Assembly (NCBI GenBank): GCA_025936115.1
Contig: JAICTZ010000004.1
Location: 186,001 to 250,000, forward strand
Direction: 5' to 3'
Length of the DNA stretch: 64,000 nt
Origin: Polyangiaceae bacterium
GTDB taxonomy: Bacteria > Myxococcota_A > Polyangia > Polyangiales > Polyangiaceae
Position 1 is the stretch's first letter. The number at the start of each line of letters is the position of its first letter. The notes below the pieces were generated by a model that was given only the letters and a program-made list of their open reading frames with translations, was not told the origin of the DNA and made no database searches. Below are positions 43,382 to 52,054 of this stretch, piece by piece. Made by a program: the position numbers and the translations under genes.

Positions 43382-44716
43382 TCACTTGAAGGTCAGGCCG
43401 TAGCTCTGGGTTTTCTTGCCGGGCGAGCTCGCCTTCACGCACAGCGTCGTCGACGCGCCCGAGACCGTCACGTTCGCGGATTTGACGTTACTGATCGAGA
43501 GCACGCAATTCGAGCCCGAGGGCACGCCGACGCTGAACGCGCCGTCCTGTGTCGAGGAGAGCGCGAGCACGTGCGTGCCGACGCTCGCCGGCACGGAGTA
43601 CCAATCGACGTCGCTCGTCGTGCTGAGCTCGCCGCACGCGGAGGATTTCAAAGCCGTCGCCTGCGTCCACACATCGTTCGGCTCGATTTCCTTGTTCGTC
43701 GTGCAGGTGCCCGCCGCACCGCCCGCGCCCGCTTTCGAGCCCGCCGCACCCGACGCGCCCGCTTTCGAGCCCGCCGCACCCGATGCGCCACCGGCACCAG
43801 CGCCGCTCATGCCGGCCGTGCCAGCGCCTGCCTTGCCGCTCGCGCCAACTGCGGCCTTGCCCGCCGCGCCACCCGCACCGGCACCGGACTTACCAGCCGT
43901 TCCGGCTGCACCCCCGCCCGCTTTGCCGCCCGCAGCGCCTGCTTTGCCGGCGTAACCCGCCGAGCCGCCCGCACCGCCTGAGCCCGCCGCGCTCGAGCCG
44001 CCGTGACTCGCAATCTGCGCGCTGATCCAGTCGTAGAGTAGGTCCACGCGCGCGACCACTTGAATGCCGTTGCCCGCGCCGGAGTTGACGGCGAGGATCG
44101 TGTGCGAGGTTGACGCGAACACGGGACCGCCCGAGTCGCCCTGTTCGATCACGTCCTTGGCCGTGTAATCGTAGGGATAGCCGATCTTGTCGGCGGCGCT
44201 GACGGTCGTGGGCGCTTGGTATTCCGCGGACTCTACGACGCCGTTCAACACGCGTCCCACGTCGATCGCCGCCGTGTTGTCCGCCACCTTGACCTTCGAG
44301 AGCGTCGGGTAGCTCGTGAGATTGATGGGATCGCTCAAGAAGACGAGGCCGATATCGTGGTGATTCGGGTTGACTGACTCGGAGCCCTTTTCGTTCCAGT
44401 CGTAGACGGCGGCGCTCGTCGACTGCCGGTAGGCTTTGCCGACGTAGACTTCCCAGACGCCGTGGCTATCCACGCAATGTCCCGCCGTGAGCACGACACG
44501 CGGCGCGATCAGCGTGCCCGAACACGCCCAGCCGCCGCTCGGCGTCATATCGATGTTCAAGTAGGCAGCTTCGGGATACGCGCTCACCGGAGTGCCGCCG
44601 ATGATGGGATCGAAGCTGACACTCGGCAGGCCTTCGTCGCTCGGCGTCACGTCGCCACCGCAAGCAGCCAAGAGCAATACACACAGCGCAAGCTTTGCGC
44701 CAACCCGCACTTTCAT
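43382..44716 (-). CDS. Trypsin-like serine protease lipoprotein with Ala/Gly linker and PPC-like C-terminus
   Basis: The 444-residue protein has a signal peptide with LLLAACGG, IIGG at the mature protease start and the triad His in VLTAGHCVD (about 79), Asp in HHDIGLVFL (about 120) and Ser in QGDSGGPVF (about 194). Residues 238-340 are Ala/Gly/Lys/Ser repeats such as AAGSKAGA. The last 100 residues, with EIEPNDVWTQATAL, DVDWYSVP and CVKASSP, fit a bacterial pre-peptidase C-terminal domain. AAGGAA precedes the ATG. It should be exported. A second trypsin-like lipoprotein is at 28134. Confidence 0.93.
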   Translation of the reverse strand: MKVRVGAKLALCVLLLAACGGDVTPSDEGLPSVSFDPIIGGTPVSAYPEAAYLNIDMTPSGGWACSGTLIAPRVVLTAGHCVDSHGVWEVYVGKAYRQSTSAAVYDWNEKGSESVNPNHHDIGLVFLSDPINLTSYPTLSKVKVADNTAAIDVGRVLNGVVESAEYQAPTTVSAADKIGYPYDYTAKDVIEQGDSGGPVFASTSHTILAVNSGAGNGIQVVARVDLLYDWISAQIASHGGSSAAGSGGAGGSAGYAGKAGAAGGKAGGGAAGTAGKSGAGAGGAAGKAAVGASGKAGAGTAGMSGAGAGGASGAAGSKAGASGAAGSKAGAGGAAGTCTTNKEIEPNDVWTQATALKSSACGELSTTSDVDWYSVPASVGTHVLALSSTQDGAFSVGVPSGSNCVLSISNVKSANVTVSGASTTLCVKASSPGKKTQSYGLTFK

Positions 44717-44979
44717 GTGTTCCTTTCGGTAGCCCAGCCGACTCAGTGAGTCCCGACGGCTTTGCGTCCCCCGCTCGCGCGAGGTTTGCCTTTATCGTTT
44801 GAGCAGCGGACCGCCAAAGCTGGAGCCGCCCAAAAACCCCTGAACGGTCGCTCGCCGCGAAGCATTAGCGCTAATCGCCGCCGCACATTCAGCCGCTCGC
44901 CTCCGGCGTTTAAACGGCAGCGCAGCTCGAGTGAGGACGGAGGTTTCACACCTACGTCGGCGCCGTGCGGCGCTTTGCC

Positions 44980-45498
44980 TCAGGGCTCGGGCCACGCCGC
45001 GCGCAGACGTGCGGCGAGCGCGCGCGCCTCGTCGTCTTCGTACACGAGCACACCCGAGCTCCACGAGAAGACGTGAGCGGGGCGCGCCCGCTCGTCGCGC
45101 TCGAACACCGGGAGCACGTGAATGTGAAAGTGCGGAAAGCTCATCGGCAATTGCTCGCTCGCCCCGAGCACGGCGACGAAGGTGCGCGCCGGAGCGAGCA
45201 CGCGTTCGATGGCCGCGCTCGCCTCGTACGCGAGGCGCTGGAGCTCGGCGTACATGGGCCAGCCGAGCGCCGTCGTTTCCTCGATGTGGGGCTTGGCGAT
45301 GACGATGGCGTGGCCCGGGCGCGAGCCGAAGCGGTCGAGTAGCGCGACGCCGTGCACGTTTTCAGCGAGTCGCTCGGCCGCTTCCGGCGCGCGGCGCACG
45401 AGCGCGCACATGATGCAGCCGTCGCCGCCGTCGAGCAGCAGGCGGCGGTTTTCCGCGAGGAGCGCGAGCGCTTCGGGCTTCTCGACGGTGCGTGGCAT
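44980..45498 (-). CDS. HIT-family nucleotide-binding protein
   Basis: The 172-residue protein has the histidine triad HFHIHVLP near residue 122 and the upstream CIMCALV and GHAIVIAKPHI that mark HIT hydrolases. HIT enzymes cut dinucleoside or acyl-nucleotide substrates; which one applies here is not clear. The two Cys in CIMC could help bind zinc. It is likely cytoplasmic. It lies nine bases beyond the stop of the MauG-like cytochrome gene on the same strand, so read-through is possible. Confidence 0.9.
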   Translation of the reverse strand: MPRTVEKPEALALLAENRRLLLDGGDGCIMCALVRRAPEAAERLAENVHGVALLDRFGSRPGHAIVIAKPHIEETTALGWPMYAELQRLAYEASAAIERVLAPARTFVAVLGASEQLPMSFPHFHIHVLPVFERDERARPAHVFSWSSGVLVYEDDEARALAARLRAAWPEP

Positions 45499-45507
45499 GC
45501 CTGGAGG

Positions 45508-47523
45508 TTACAGCGAACGCATGAACGCGACGAGCGCGTCGATGTCGGCGTCGCTCAGGTTCGTGACGTTGCCGTGAGCGGTGCCGCCGCACACGCCGAA
45601 ACGCGCGCGCAGCGAGCTCGCGCAGCCGTCGTGCATGAGCGGCGCGCGCAGGCCGACGCCCGTGAGCGCCGGTGTCACGAATGAACCGCCCGTGCCGACG
45701 TCGTGCTTCAGATTGTCGGCGTAGCTCGGGCCCGAGTGACAGCTCGCGCAGCCGACCACGGCGTCGGAAAAGACCGCCTGGCCGCGCGCGACGAGCGCCG
45801 GATCGAGGCCGTCGGCGGGCGCGAGCGCCGGGATGCCATCGAGCCAGTCGGCGAGCGCTTGGACGTGCGTGTCGGGCGGAGTGACGGGCAGCGACATGCG
45901 CTTCATCATCACTTCCGTGAAGAGGTCGTGGAAGCTCGGCAAGTCGCCGCTCCAGTGGAACGGCGTGCGCTCAGCGACGTGCGCTTCGAGCGCCTGTGAC
46001 CGCCTCAAACCAACATTCGAAAAAGACCACACGTGACCGTCCTCGCCGCCTTCGGGGTGACACGAGGCGCACGAGATGCCTCCGCTCGCGTTCAGGTGAT
46101 ACATCGCAAATCCGGTGTCGAAGTGCGACTCGTCCGAGAGCGAGATGAACGTGTCGCCTTCGAGCTCGAGCAGGGCGGGCTCGCGCGAGAGAACGACGTA
46201 TTTTCCGGCTGCGTCGAAGGCCACCGCCACGGGCTCGCCCGGCAAGTGGTGCGAGTATTGGCTGCCGGCGCAGTTGTTCTCCGCGAACTCGGCCGGCGGC
46301 GCCCCCTGGCTGAGATCCAGCGAAGAGACGAAGAGCGTCGGCAAGTCGCCGCGCACGGACCAGGCATTGCCGCTCGCGACGAGGGCGATGCGGCTCGCGT
46401 CACGCGACACGGCGAGATCGAGCGGACCGAGCGCGCCGACGACGAAACGCGAGGCGATTGAAAAAGCGCCGTTCGGCGCGCTCACGACCGCCGCGCTCGT
46501 GCCCGTGCCCGTGTTCGTGCTCACGCGCGACAGCTCGCTGTCACCGAACGAGACGAGACTGAGCGCCTGCTGGACGACACCGCCACCCGCGCAGCTTCCG
46601 CCGTAATACGCGCCGAAGCCCGTCCCGAGCGGCGCGCTCGATTCGATTTGATGCGCGAGCATCAGCATACCGTTCGGCAGCGGTACGCCACGAAATGCGA
46701 CGCTCGCGAGACCGCTGCCCATGCTGGGCGGCGACTGGCGCGCGCTCACGGCTCCGCTCGCGTCGAGGCGCAGGAGCTCGGCGCTGCGAAAGCGAGTCAC
46801 GACGAGCGAACCGTCGACGAGAAACACGTCGCGCAGATCCGGATCGAGCTCGAGCGTCGAGAGCACGCTGCCGCTCGTGCCGTCGAGCGTGACGAGGCGG
46901 CCGGAGCGGCAGGCGACATAGAGGCGGTTTTGCGCGACGTCATAGCTGAGGCCGCGCGGCGCGTTGCACACGGGGATGCGGCGCGTGAGCGTGCCGAGCG
47001 TCACGTCGATCGCGAGCACGGCTCCGCCACGGCGTGCGGCGACGAAAACGCTGCCGTTCGGTCCCTCGGCGACACGACCGAGCTCGTCGCCGGGCTCGGT
47101 TGCGACGGAGCGCACGGCGTGCGTCGCGAGGTCGACCAAAAAGACGCGGTCGCGGTCGGGATCGGCCGCGACGGCCGTCTTGCCGTCCGCGGTGACGAGC
47201 AACGTGCCGCCCGCGAGCGGTGCGGCCGCGGCGGTGCGGACCGGATCGGCGAACAGGCTCGGCAGCGGCGCCGTTGGCGTGGAGGGCGTGCTCGCTGAGG
47301 TCGGCGAGGGTGTTTCGGCCGGCATCGCGGGGGTGGGCATCGTCTCGGCAGGCCCCACGAGGATGGTCGGCGGGGGCGTTGCGATCGCGCTCGGGGCCAC
47401 GGCTGCCGCAGGGCGAGCGGCATCCGCCGGCAGGCCGAGATCGACGCCAGAAGACGCGTCGTCGCACGCCGCTGCAAGCAGCGAGAGCACGAGTACCGAA
47501 CTGAACCAATGAACCACACGCAT
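45508..47523 (-). CDS. Beta-propeller/di-heme cytochrome lipoprotein (MauG/CcpA-like)
   Basis: The 671-residue protein has a signal peptide with SLLAAACDD, a Pro/Thr/Ala linker, then a beta-propeller of about 400 residues with blades such as TAVAADPDRDRVFLVDL and GSVFVAARRGGAVLAIDV. The C-terminal third has two c-type heme sites, SCASCHPEGG (about 485) and GCASCHSGPSY (about 590), and VTPALTGVGLRAPLMHDG, a MauG/cytochrome peroxidase signature. It should act in the periplasm on a redox or oxidation reaction. GGAG precedes the ATG at 47523. The upstream lipoprotein gene ends two bases before this start. Confidence 0.9.
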   Translation of the reverse strand: MRVVHWFSSVLVLSLLAAACDDASSGVDLGLPADAARPAAAVAPSAIATPPPTILVGPAETMPTPAMPAETPSPTSASTPSTPTAPLPSLFADPVRTAAAAPLAGGTLLVTADGKTAVAADPDRDRVFLVDLATHAVRSVATEPGDELGRVAEGPNGSVFVAARRGGAVLAIDVTLGTLTRRIPVCNAPRGLSYDVAQNRLYVACRSGRLVTLDGTSGSVLSTLELDPDLRDVFLVDGSLVVTRFRSAELLRLDASGAVSARQSPPSMGSGLASVAFRGVPLPNGMLMLAHQIESSAPLGTGFGAYYGGSCAGGGVVQQALSLVSFGDSELSRVSTNTGTGTSAAVVSAPNGAFSIASRFVVGALGPLDLAVSRDASRIALVASGNAWSVRGDLPTLFVSSLDLSQGAPPAEFAENNCAGSQYSHHLPGEPVAVAFDAAGKYVVLSREPALLELEGDTFISLSDESHFDTGFAMYHLNASGGISCASCHPEGGEDGHVWSFSNVGLRRSQALEAHVAERTPFHWSGDLPSFHDLFTEVMMKRMSLPVTPPDTHVQALADWLDGIPALAPADGLDPALVARGQAVFSDAVVGCASCHSGPSYADNLKHDVGTGGSFVTPALTGVGLRAPLMHDGCASSLRARFGVCGGTAHGNVTNLSDADIDALVAFMRSL

Positions 47524-47525
47524 GA

Positions 47526-48725
47526 TCAATCTCCTGGACGCACGCTCAAGGGATCGGGATCGAAGAGGCTTGCGCGCAGGGTTTGGCTCAAGCTCGCGAG
47601 CGCCTCGGGCAGCGGCGCGTAGTACTCGCTCGGAATCGACAGCGAGCGCTCGTAGCGGCCAACCTGATCGGACGGCGCGTAATCCCAACTGCAGACGACG
47701 TCTTGATTGAAGGTCGCCGGATCGACGCTCGACGGCATCGAACGGAGCTCACCGAGAAAGTCTTCCATCAGCACGGCATCCGCGACAATACGCTCGTGAA
47801 TCTCCGTGGTACCGAGCGACCACTCTTCGATCATGGCTTCGTTGCCGACGATGAACTCGCGGTAGCCGCCGCTGCAGCTCTGAAACGTGCCCTGACCCGT
47901 CACGTCGCGCTTGTAGAAGTAGACGGCGCCGATGCGCTCGCTGTGCGCGAGCGCGTCCGCGACGGGCACGAGCTCGTTGTTCATGTCGATGACGGCGAGG
48001 CCGACGCCGTCGCTCACGATCACGATCCAGGCTTCGGGTTTGAGCACGATCCGGAGCAGCTGATCGCCGTAGTCTTCCCCTGGCCAGCCCATGCGCGTCG
48101 CCCACGCGTTCGGCCAGGCGTAGCGAACCTTCACGAACAGCTCGCCGCTGAGCTTTGCGAGCAGCTGATTTTCGGGGGCCGAGCCGCGCGCCGCGAGCGC
48201 GTCGATCGCGGTGAAGGCGTAGCCGCGACCGAGGCCTGCCGTCTCCGTGCGCGTGAGCAAGACCTTGTCGGCGCGGAGCTCGGCGACCTGCTCGGCCGTC
48301 GTCCACGAGTAAAGTGTGCGGCGCGCCGGCGCGACGTTGTAGATCATCTGATCGCAGAAAGGCTGTGTCGCGAGTGAGGCGCAGCCCTCCTCGGTCGGCG
48401 CTCCGCCCACGCCGGGGAAAAAGAGTCCGCTCGCCGGATCGATGTACGGCGCCGCGGCCCCGCCCGTGCCACCCCCGGCGACCGGTTCGGTCCCTGCGCT
48501 GCCGCCCGTGAGGGACAGGGTGCCCCCGCTGCCGCCTGCGCCTTGAACCGAGGACGCACCAGCCCCAGCTGCTCCCGCGCGCGCCGCGGGACGACCGGCG
48601 CCTGCGGGGTCGTGGTGGAAGTCGTAATGGTCACACGCCGCGATGGTCAACGCGCCCAGCGTGATCCCGTAGATCGCCACGCTGCGCCCGGATTCTTCGC
48701 GCCTGGAAGGTTTTCGGAGGGTCAC
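47526..48725 (-). CDS. Linker lipoprotein of unknown function, partner of the cytochrome
   Basis: The 399-residue protein has a signal peptide with TIAACDH, a Gly/Ala linker to about residue 90 and a 300-residue unrecognised domain. It contains scattered Cys (GCASLATQPFCDQ, FQSCSGGYRE, VVCSWDYAP) and features such as VKVRYAWPNAWATRMGWPGE. I prefer the GTG at 48725, which follows a GGGAG site, over the TTG at 48746. The stop is two bases before the cytochrome start, so both belong to one operon. It could be the substrate or a docking partner of the MauG-like enzyme; this is inference. Confidence 0.72.
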   Translation of the reverse strand: MTLRKPSRREESGRSVAIYGITLGALTIAACDHYDFHHDPAGAGRPAARAGAAGAGASSVQGAGGSGGTLSLTGGSAGTEPVAGGGTGGAAAPYIDPASGLFFPGVGGAPTEEGCASLATQPFCDQMIYNVAPARRTLYSWTTAEQVAELRADKVLLTRTETAGLGRGYAFTAIDALAARGSAPENQLLAKLSGELFVKVRYAWPNAWATRMGWPGEDYGDQLLRIVLKPEAWIVIVSDGVGLAVIDMNNELVPVADALAHSERIGAVYFYKRDVTGQGTFQSCSGGYREFIVGNEAMIEEWSLGTTEIHERIVADAVLMEDFLGELRSMPSSVDPATFNQDVVCSWDYAPSDQVGRYERSLSIPSEYYAPLPEALASLSQTLRASLFDPDPLSVRPGD

Positions 48726-48838
48726 CCGCAGCTCCCGTTTGGCCAATCGAGACTAGGTGGCGCGAGGCCCGGAGAGCGGCTCGGTTGACGGCGATTTTGC
48801 GAAATCACCGAGCGTAAAGGCGGGTAAAGTGGGGTCAC

Positions 48839-49960
48839 ATGACCCCAGTTTCGAAAGCGGTGGTCCAGCCGAACTCCAACGCAGTGCACGCGTGGCGCGG
48901 CGTGAGATCAGCGTGCACGCGCGTGGCTTGGCTCTGCTTCGCTGGCTGCGGGCCAACGATTCCGCCACCCGTTGCCGAGAGCGCCCCGCCGGCCGCGACG
49001 CACGCCACCGAGCCGGCGCCGCCCGAGGCCACTGACAACGAAGTGTCCGCCGGCGCGCCGCAGGCCGTGGGAGCGAGGACCAGTGCGTGCGGCGGCGATC
49101 CGGCGGAGAACGTCACGAGCGGCGGCACGCCGAGCGCGAGCGATCCCGGCGAGCGAGCCGAGGAAGGTCCACAAGCGTTATTCGACGATCACACGGGCAC
49201 CAAGTGGTCGGAGAGCACCAATCCGACACCATGGCTCGCCTACGATCTACCGGCGGGCGTCGCGCGCGTCGTGGAGCAATACGCGCTGAGCCCCGTGCCC
49301 GAGGGGCCCCCCGCGCGCGATCCGGTGAGCTGGCGCTTGGAAGGTTCGAACGACGACGGGCCGACGGCCGCCTGGACCACGCTCCACGCCGAGCAAGCCC
49401 AGCACTTCGTGAGTCGACAAGCGACCATGTGGTACGCGTTCGCCAACACGCGCCCGTTTCGGCGCTATCGCTTCGTCATTACCGAGAACGGTGGTGGTCC
49501 GGGCGTGCAACTCGCCGAGCTCGGGCTGTACGGCGAAGGCTCGCCGCAATTCAGCGTGGACGACGCCGTCCGCGGCAAGGGCATCGATCAATTCCAGTAC
49601 AGCCCCGGCTGGGAGGGGCACGGCACGGGCGACGCCGAGTTTCGTCCGCCGAAGTACGGGCATTCGAGCTCGTGGAGCAAGCGCAAGGATGAATTCGCGA
49701 GCTTTACCTTCGAAGGCTCGCGCATCGAGGTCTTCGGCGTGCGCTTTCCCGGCCATGGCATCGCCGCCTTCTCGGTCGACGGCGCGCCCGAAGTGACCTC
49801 GGACTTTTACGGAGAGAATTCGGGAAACGTGCTCTTTTATACGAGCGACCCGCTGTGTCCGCCGGGCCGCCACGTCCTCCGCATCCGTCCGACGGGCGAC
49901 AAGAATCCGAAGTCGGTCGATACGTTCGTCTCGATCGATCGCGTGCGCGTGACGCCCTGA
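48839..49960 (+). CDS. Discoidin-like (F5/8 type C-like) lipoprotein
   Basis: The 373-residue protein has a signal peptide with CFAGCGP, a Pro/Ala-rich spacer and two beta domains. The first, ALFDDHTGTKWSES, PWLAYDLP, SWRLEGSNDD and YRFVITENGGG, is a typical F5/8 type C domain that binds sugars or surfaces. The second, FQYSPGWEGHG, FTFEGSRIEVFGVRFPGHG and GRHVLRIRPTG, resembles a second carbohydrate-binding jelly roll. No catalytic domain is seen. The ATG at 48839 is used. Confidence 0.85.
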   Translation: MTPVSKAVVQPNSNAVHAWRGVRSACTRVAWLCFAGCGPTIPPPVAESAPPAATHATEPAPPEATDNEVSAGAPQAVGARTSACGGDPAENVTSGGTPSASDPGERAEEGPQALFDDHTGTKWSESTNPTPWLAYDLPAGVARVVEQYALSPVPEGPPARDPVSWRLEGSNDDGPTAAWTTLHAEQAQHFVSRQATMWYAFANTRPFRRYRFVITENGGGPGVQLAELGLYGEGSPQFSVDDAVRGKGIDQFQYSPGWEGHGTGDAEFRPPKYGHSSSWSKRKDEFASFTFEGSRIEVFGVRFPGHGIAAFSVDGAPEVTSDFYGENSGNVLFYTSDPLCPPGRHVLRIRPTGDKNPKSVDTFVSIDRVRVTP

Positions 49961-49970
49961 ACGACGGCGC

Positions 49971-51635
49971 TCATACGAGCCGGAGCACGCCCGGCGCGCG
50001 CTCGGCGGAGAGAACACGCCGCGCACCCCAGCGCACGCTGACGGCGCCCCCGTCGCGCACGATGCGCTTGAGCTCGGTCGTGAGCACGCGCAAGCGGTCG
50101 TACGTCGCGCGGTCGAACGTCGCGCGTCCCTCGGGCCGCGCCACGCTCGCCTCGTCGAGCTCGGCGGCGGACGCGTCGAGGGCACTCGCAATCGCTCCGC
50201 GCCGGACGCGCAAGAGCCGCGCCTCCGCGGCGCTCGGCTCGCGGTACACGATGTCGGCGTCGAACACCCGTTCGAGCCAGCGCGCACGCCGATACGTTTG
50301 GTACGCACGCGCGGCCGTGCGCTCGACGTGTCGCGCCACGCGCGCCGGGTCCCAGCCCTCGGGTTTGTCTTCGGCGTCCTCTGCGTTCTTCCCCAGCACG
50401 CCGGCCAGCAATCGCTCACGCGCCCAAGCGAGCACGCGCGCTCGCTCGCGGCCGGGCTCCCCGCCGAGGGCGTTCGGGTAGCGCGCGACGAGCTCCGCCC
50501 AACCGGCCGCGAACACGTCTTCGTCGGGGATCCAGAGATCCGAGACGCCGACGGCCGCGGCACGGCTGGCTGTCTCAGCGGGCTTGCCGGCGACGAGCGT
50601 CGCGAACGCGCCGAGCGAACGGAGCGCGTAGGCGGACGGTAGCGGGCCCACGACGTACGGTCCGTCCGCGGCGTGCGCCGCGTCTTCGAAGTCGCGTGTC
50701 GCGTACCACACGCGCGGATCGCGAGTCACGAGCTGGACGTTGTAGGTCGGGCGCAGCGTCTCGATGAGCTCGTGCTCGAGCAGCGCGGCCTCGAGCGCGC
50801 TCGCCGTGCGAGTGATCGCGATGTCGCTCACCTGCGTCAGCATCTCGGGCGCTTCGAGCTTGCTCGCCCGGCCGCGAAAATGACTCGGCACGCGCTGCTT
50901 CAGGCTGGCCGCCTTGCCGACGTAAATGACGTCGCCGTTCGGGCGCAAGAACCGATAGACGCCGGGGTCGTGCGGCAGCGTGAGGTAGCGCTCGCTCGGG
51001 ATGGGGTAGCGCGGCGTCTTGGCCCGTGCCCGCTTGGGCGCCGGTTCGGCGAGCCAAGCGCCGAGCTCCTCCCAGCTCACGACACCGCGCGCTGCGAGCT
51101 CCTCGCACAACTTGCGCCAGACGAAAGCCGTCGCTTCGACGTGATGGAGCGAGCGGCGCGTGAGCTCGAGACCATGGCCGAGGTAACCGGCGAGCGCGCG
51201 CAGCGATTGCCGCGGCAGCGCAGGGAACAAGCGCGACGCGATGGCGTGGGCGCACACGGCGTCGAGCGGAAACGGCGCTTCTGGCTCGAAACGGGACGAC
51301 CAATCGCGCAGGAACGCGAGCTCGAAGCGCGCGTAGTGAATGGCCGACGGGACGGAGGGCTCACGTTCCGAGCTCGCTCGCAAGCGCGCCCACGCCTCGG
51401 CCGGCGTGAGGGTACCGGCGCCGTGAGTCTCGTCATAGCCGGTGATCTTGCGCACGACGGGCGGCACGACCGCGCCGGGCGGCAGCGCGATGAAGTGCGA
51501 CTCGACGGCACGGAGCACGTCGTCGGCCGCCCGCGCCACACCCCACGCGAGCTCGAGCACGTGTCCGAAGGCGGGGCTCGACCCCGTCGTCTGGCAATCG
51601 ACGATCAAGACGTCGAGCTCGCGGAGCGCGCGCAC
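49971..51635 (-). CDS. DnaQ-like exonuclease fused to GIY-YIG nuclease (altered DEDD motif)
   Basis: The 554-residue protein joins an N-terminal DnaQ-like fold to a UvrC-type GIY-YIG domain (PGVYRFLRPNGDVIYVGKAA, LKQRVPSHFRG) and a long C-terminal part. In the first exonuclease motif it reads LIVDCQTTGSS, with Gln where the usual DxE pattern has Glu. The second has HYARFELAFL, with Glu in place of Asp. Similar variants exist in a myxobacterial group, so activity may differ. Such fusions act in DNA repair or replication. The GTG at 51635 is taken as the start. Confidence 0.82.
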   Translation of the reverse strand: MRALRELDVLIVDCQTTGSSPAFGHVLELAWGVARAADDVLRAVESHFIALPPGAVVPPVVRKITGYDETHGAGTLTPAEAWARLRASSEREPSVPSAIHYARFELAFLRDWSSRFEPEAPFPLDAVCAHAIASRLFPALPRQSLRALAGYLGHGLELTRRSLHHVEATAFVWRKLCEELAARGVVSWEELGAWLAEPAPKRARAKTPRYPIPSERYLTLPHDPGVYRFLRPNGDVIYVGKAASLKQRVPSHFRGRASKLEAPEMLTQVSDIAITRTASALEAALLEHELIETLRPTYNVQLVTRDPRVWYATRDFEDAAHAADGPYVVGPLPSAYALRSLGAFATLVAGKPAETASRAAAVGVSDLWIPDEDVFAAGWAELVARYPNALGGEPGRERARVLAWARERLLAGVLGKNAEDAEDKPEGWDPARVARHVERTAARAYQTYRRARWLERVFDADIVYREPSAAEARLLRVRRGAIASALDASAAELDEASVARPEGRATFDRATYDRLRVLTTELKRIVRDGGAVSVRWGARRVLSAERAPGVLRLV

Positions 51636-51681
51636 GGGCGAAGCGTGACACCGATTTCTCGAGACGGAAGTGTCGAGGCCG

Positions 51682-51897
51682 TCAATAGTGCGGCGGCTTC
51701 TCTTCGGGCATCTCACGCGGTCCGAGCTCGGCGCGTAAGGTGCGCTCGACGGCCTCCAAGCGCGCGCCGAGCTCGCCGACACGCCGGTTCAAAGCCACCA
51801 CGACCTCGTTCAGCTCGTGGATGATCTTGTCTTGGTAGGCGACCTTCTCCTCGAGCTTGAGGAGGCGGGCCTCGTCGTTCGTAGCGGCAGCGCTCAT
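51682..51897 (-). CDS. slyX: SlyX-like coiled-coil protein
   Basis: The 71-residue protein is a short coiled coil (LEEKVAYQDKIIHELNEVV, LNRRVGELGARLEAVERT) that ends in EEKPPHY, the mark of SlyX proteins. The function of SlyX is unclear. The ATG at 51897 fits the family N-terminus; the open frame upstream has no signal. It precedes the exonuclease gene by about 46 bases on the same strand. Confidence 0.85.
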   Translation of the reverse strand: MSAAATNDEARLLKLEEKVAYQDKIIHELNEVVVALNRRVGELGARLEAVERTLRAELGPREMPEEKPPHY

Positions 51898-52054
51898 GGC
51901 TCCGAATTGTACGACGGGACGGCTCGTGTAGGGCACGGACGCACGCCTGACTCGTTCGCGAATTCGAGCCGGGAGGCCGCGACAATCGAGCGCTGGCGGG
52001 CTAGGCTGCCGCAATTATGCTTTGGCTCGATACGGACGAAGGTCGGGGTATCTC

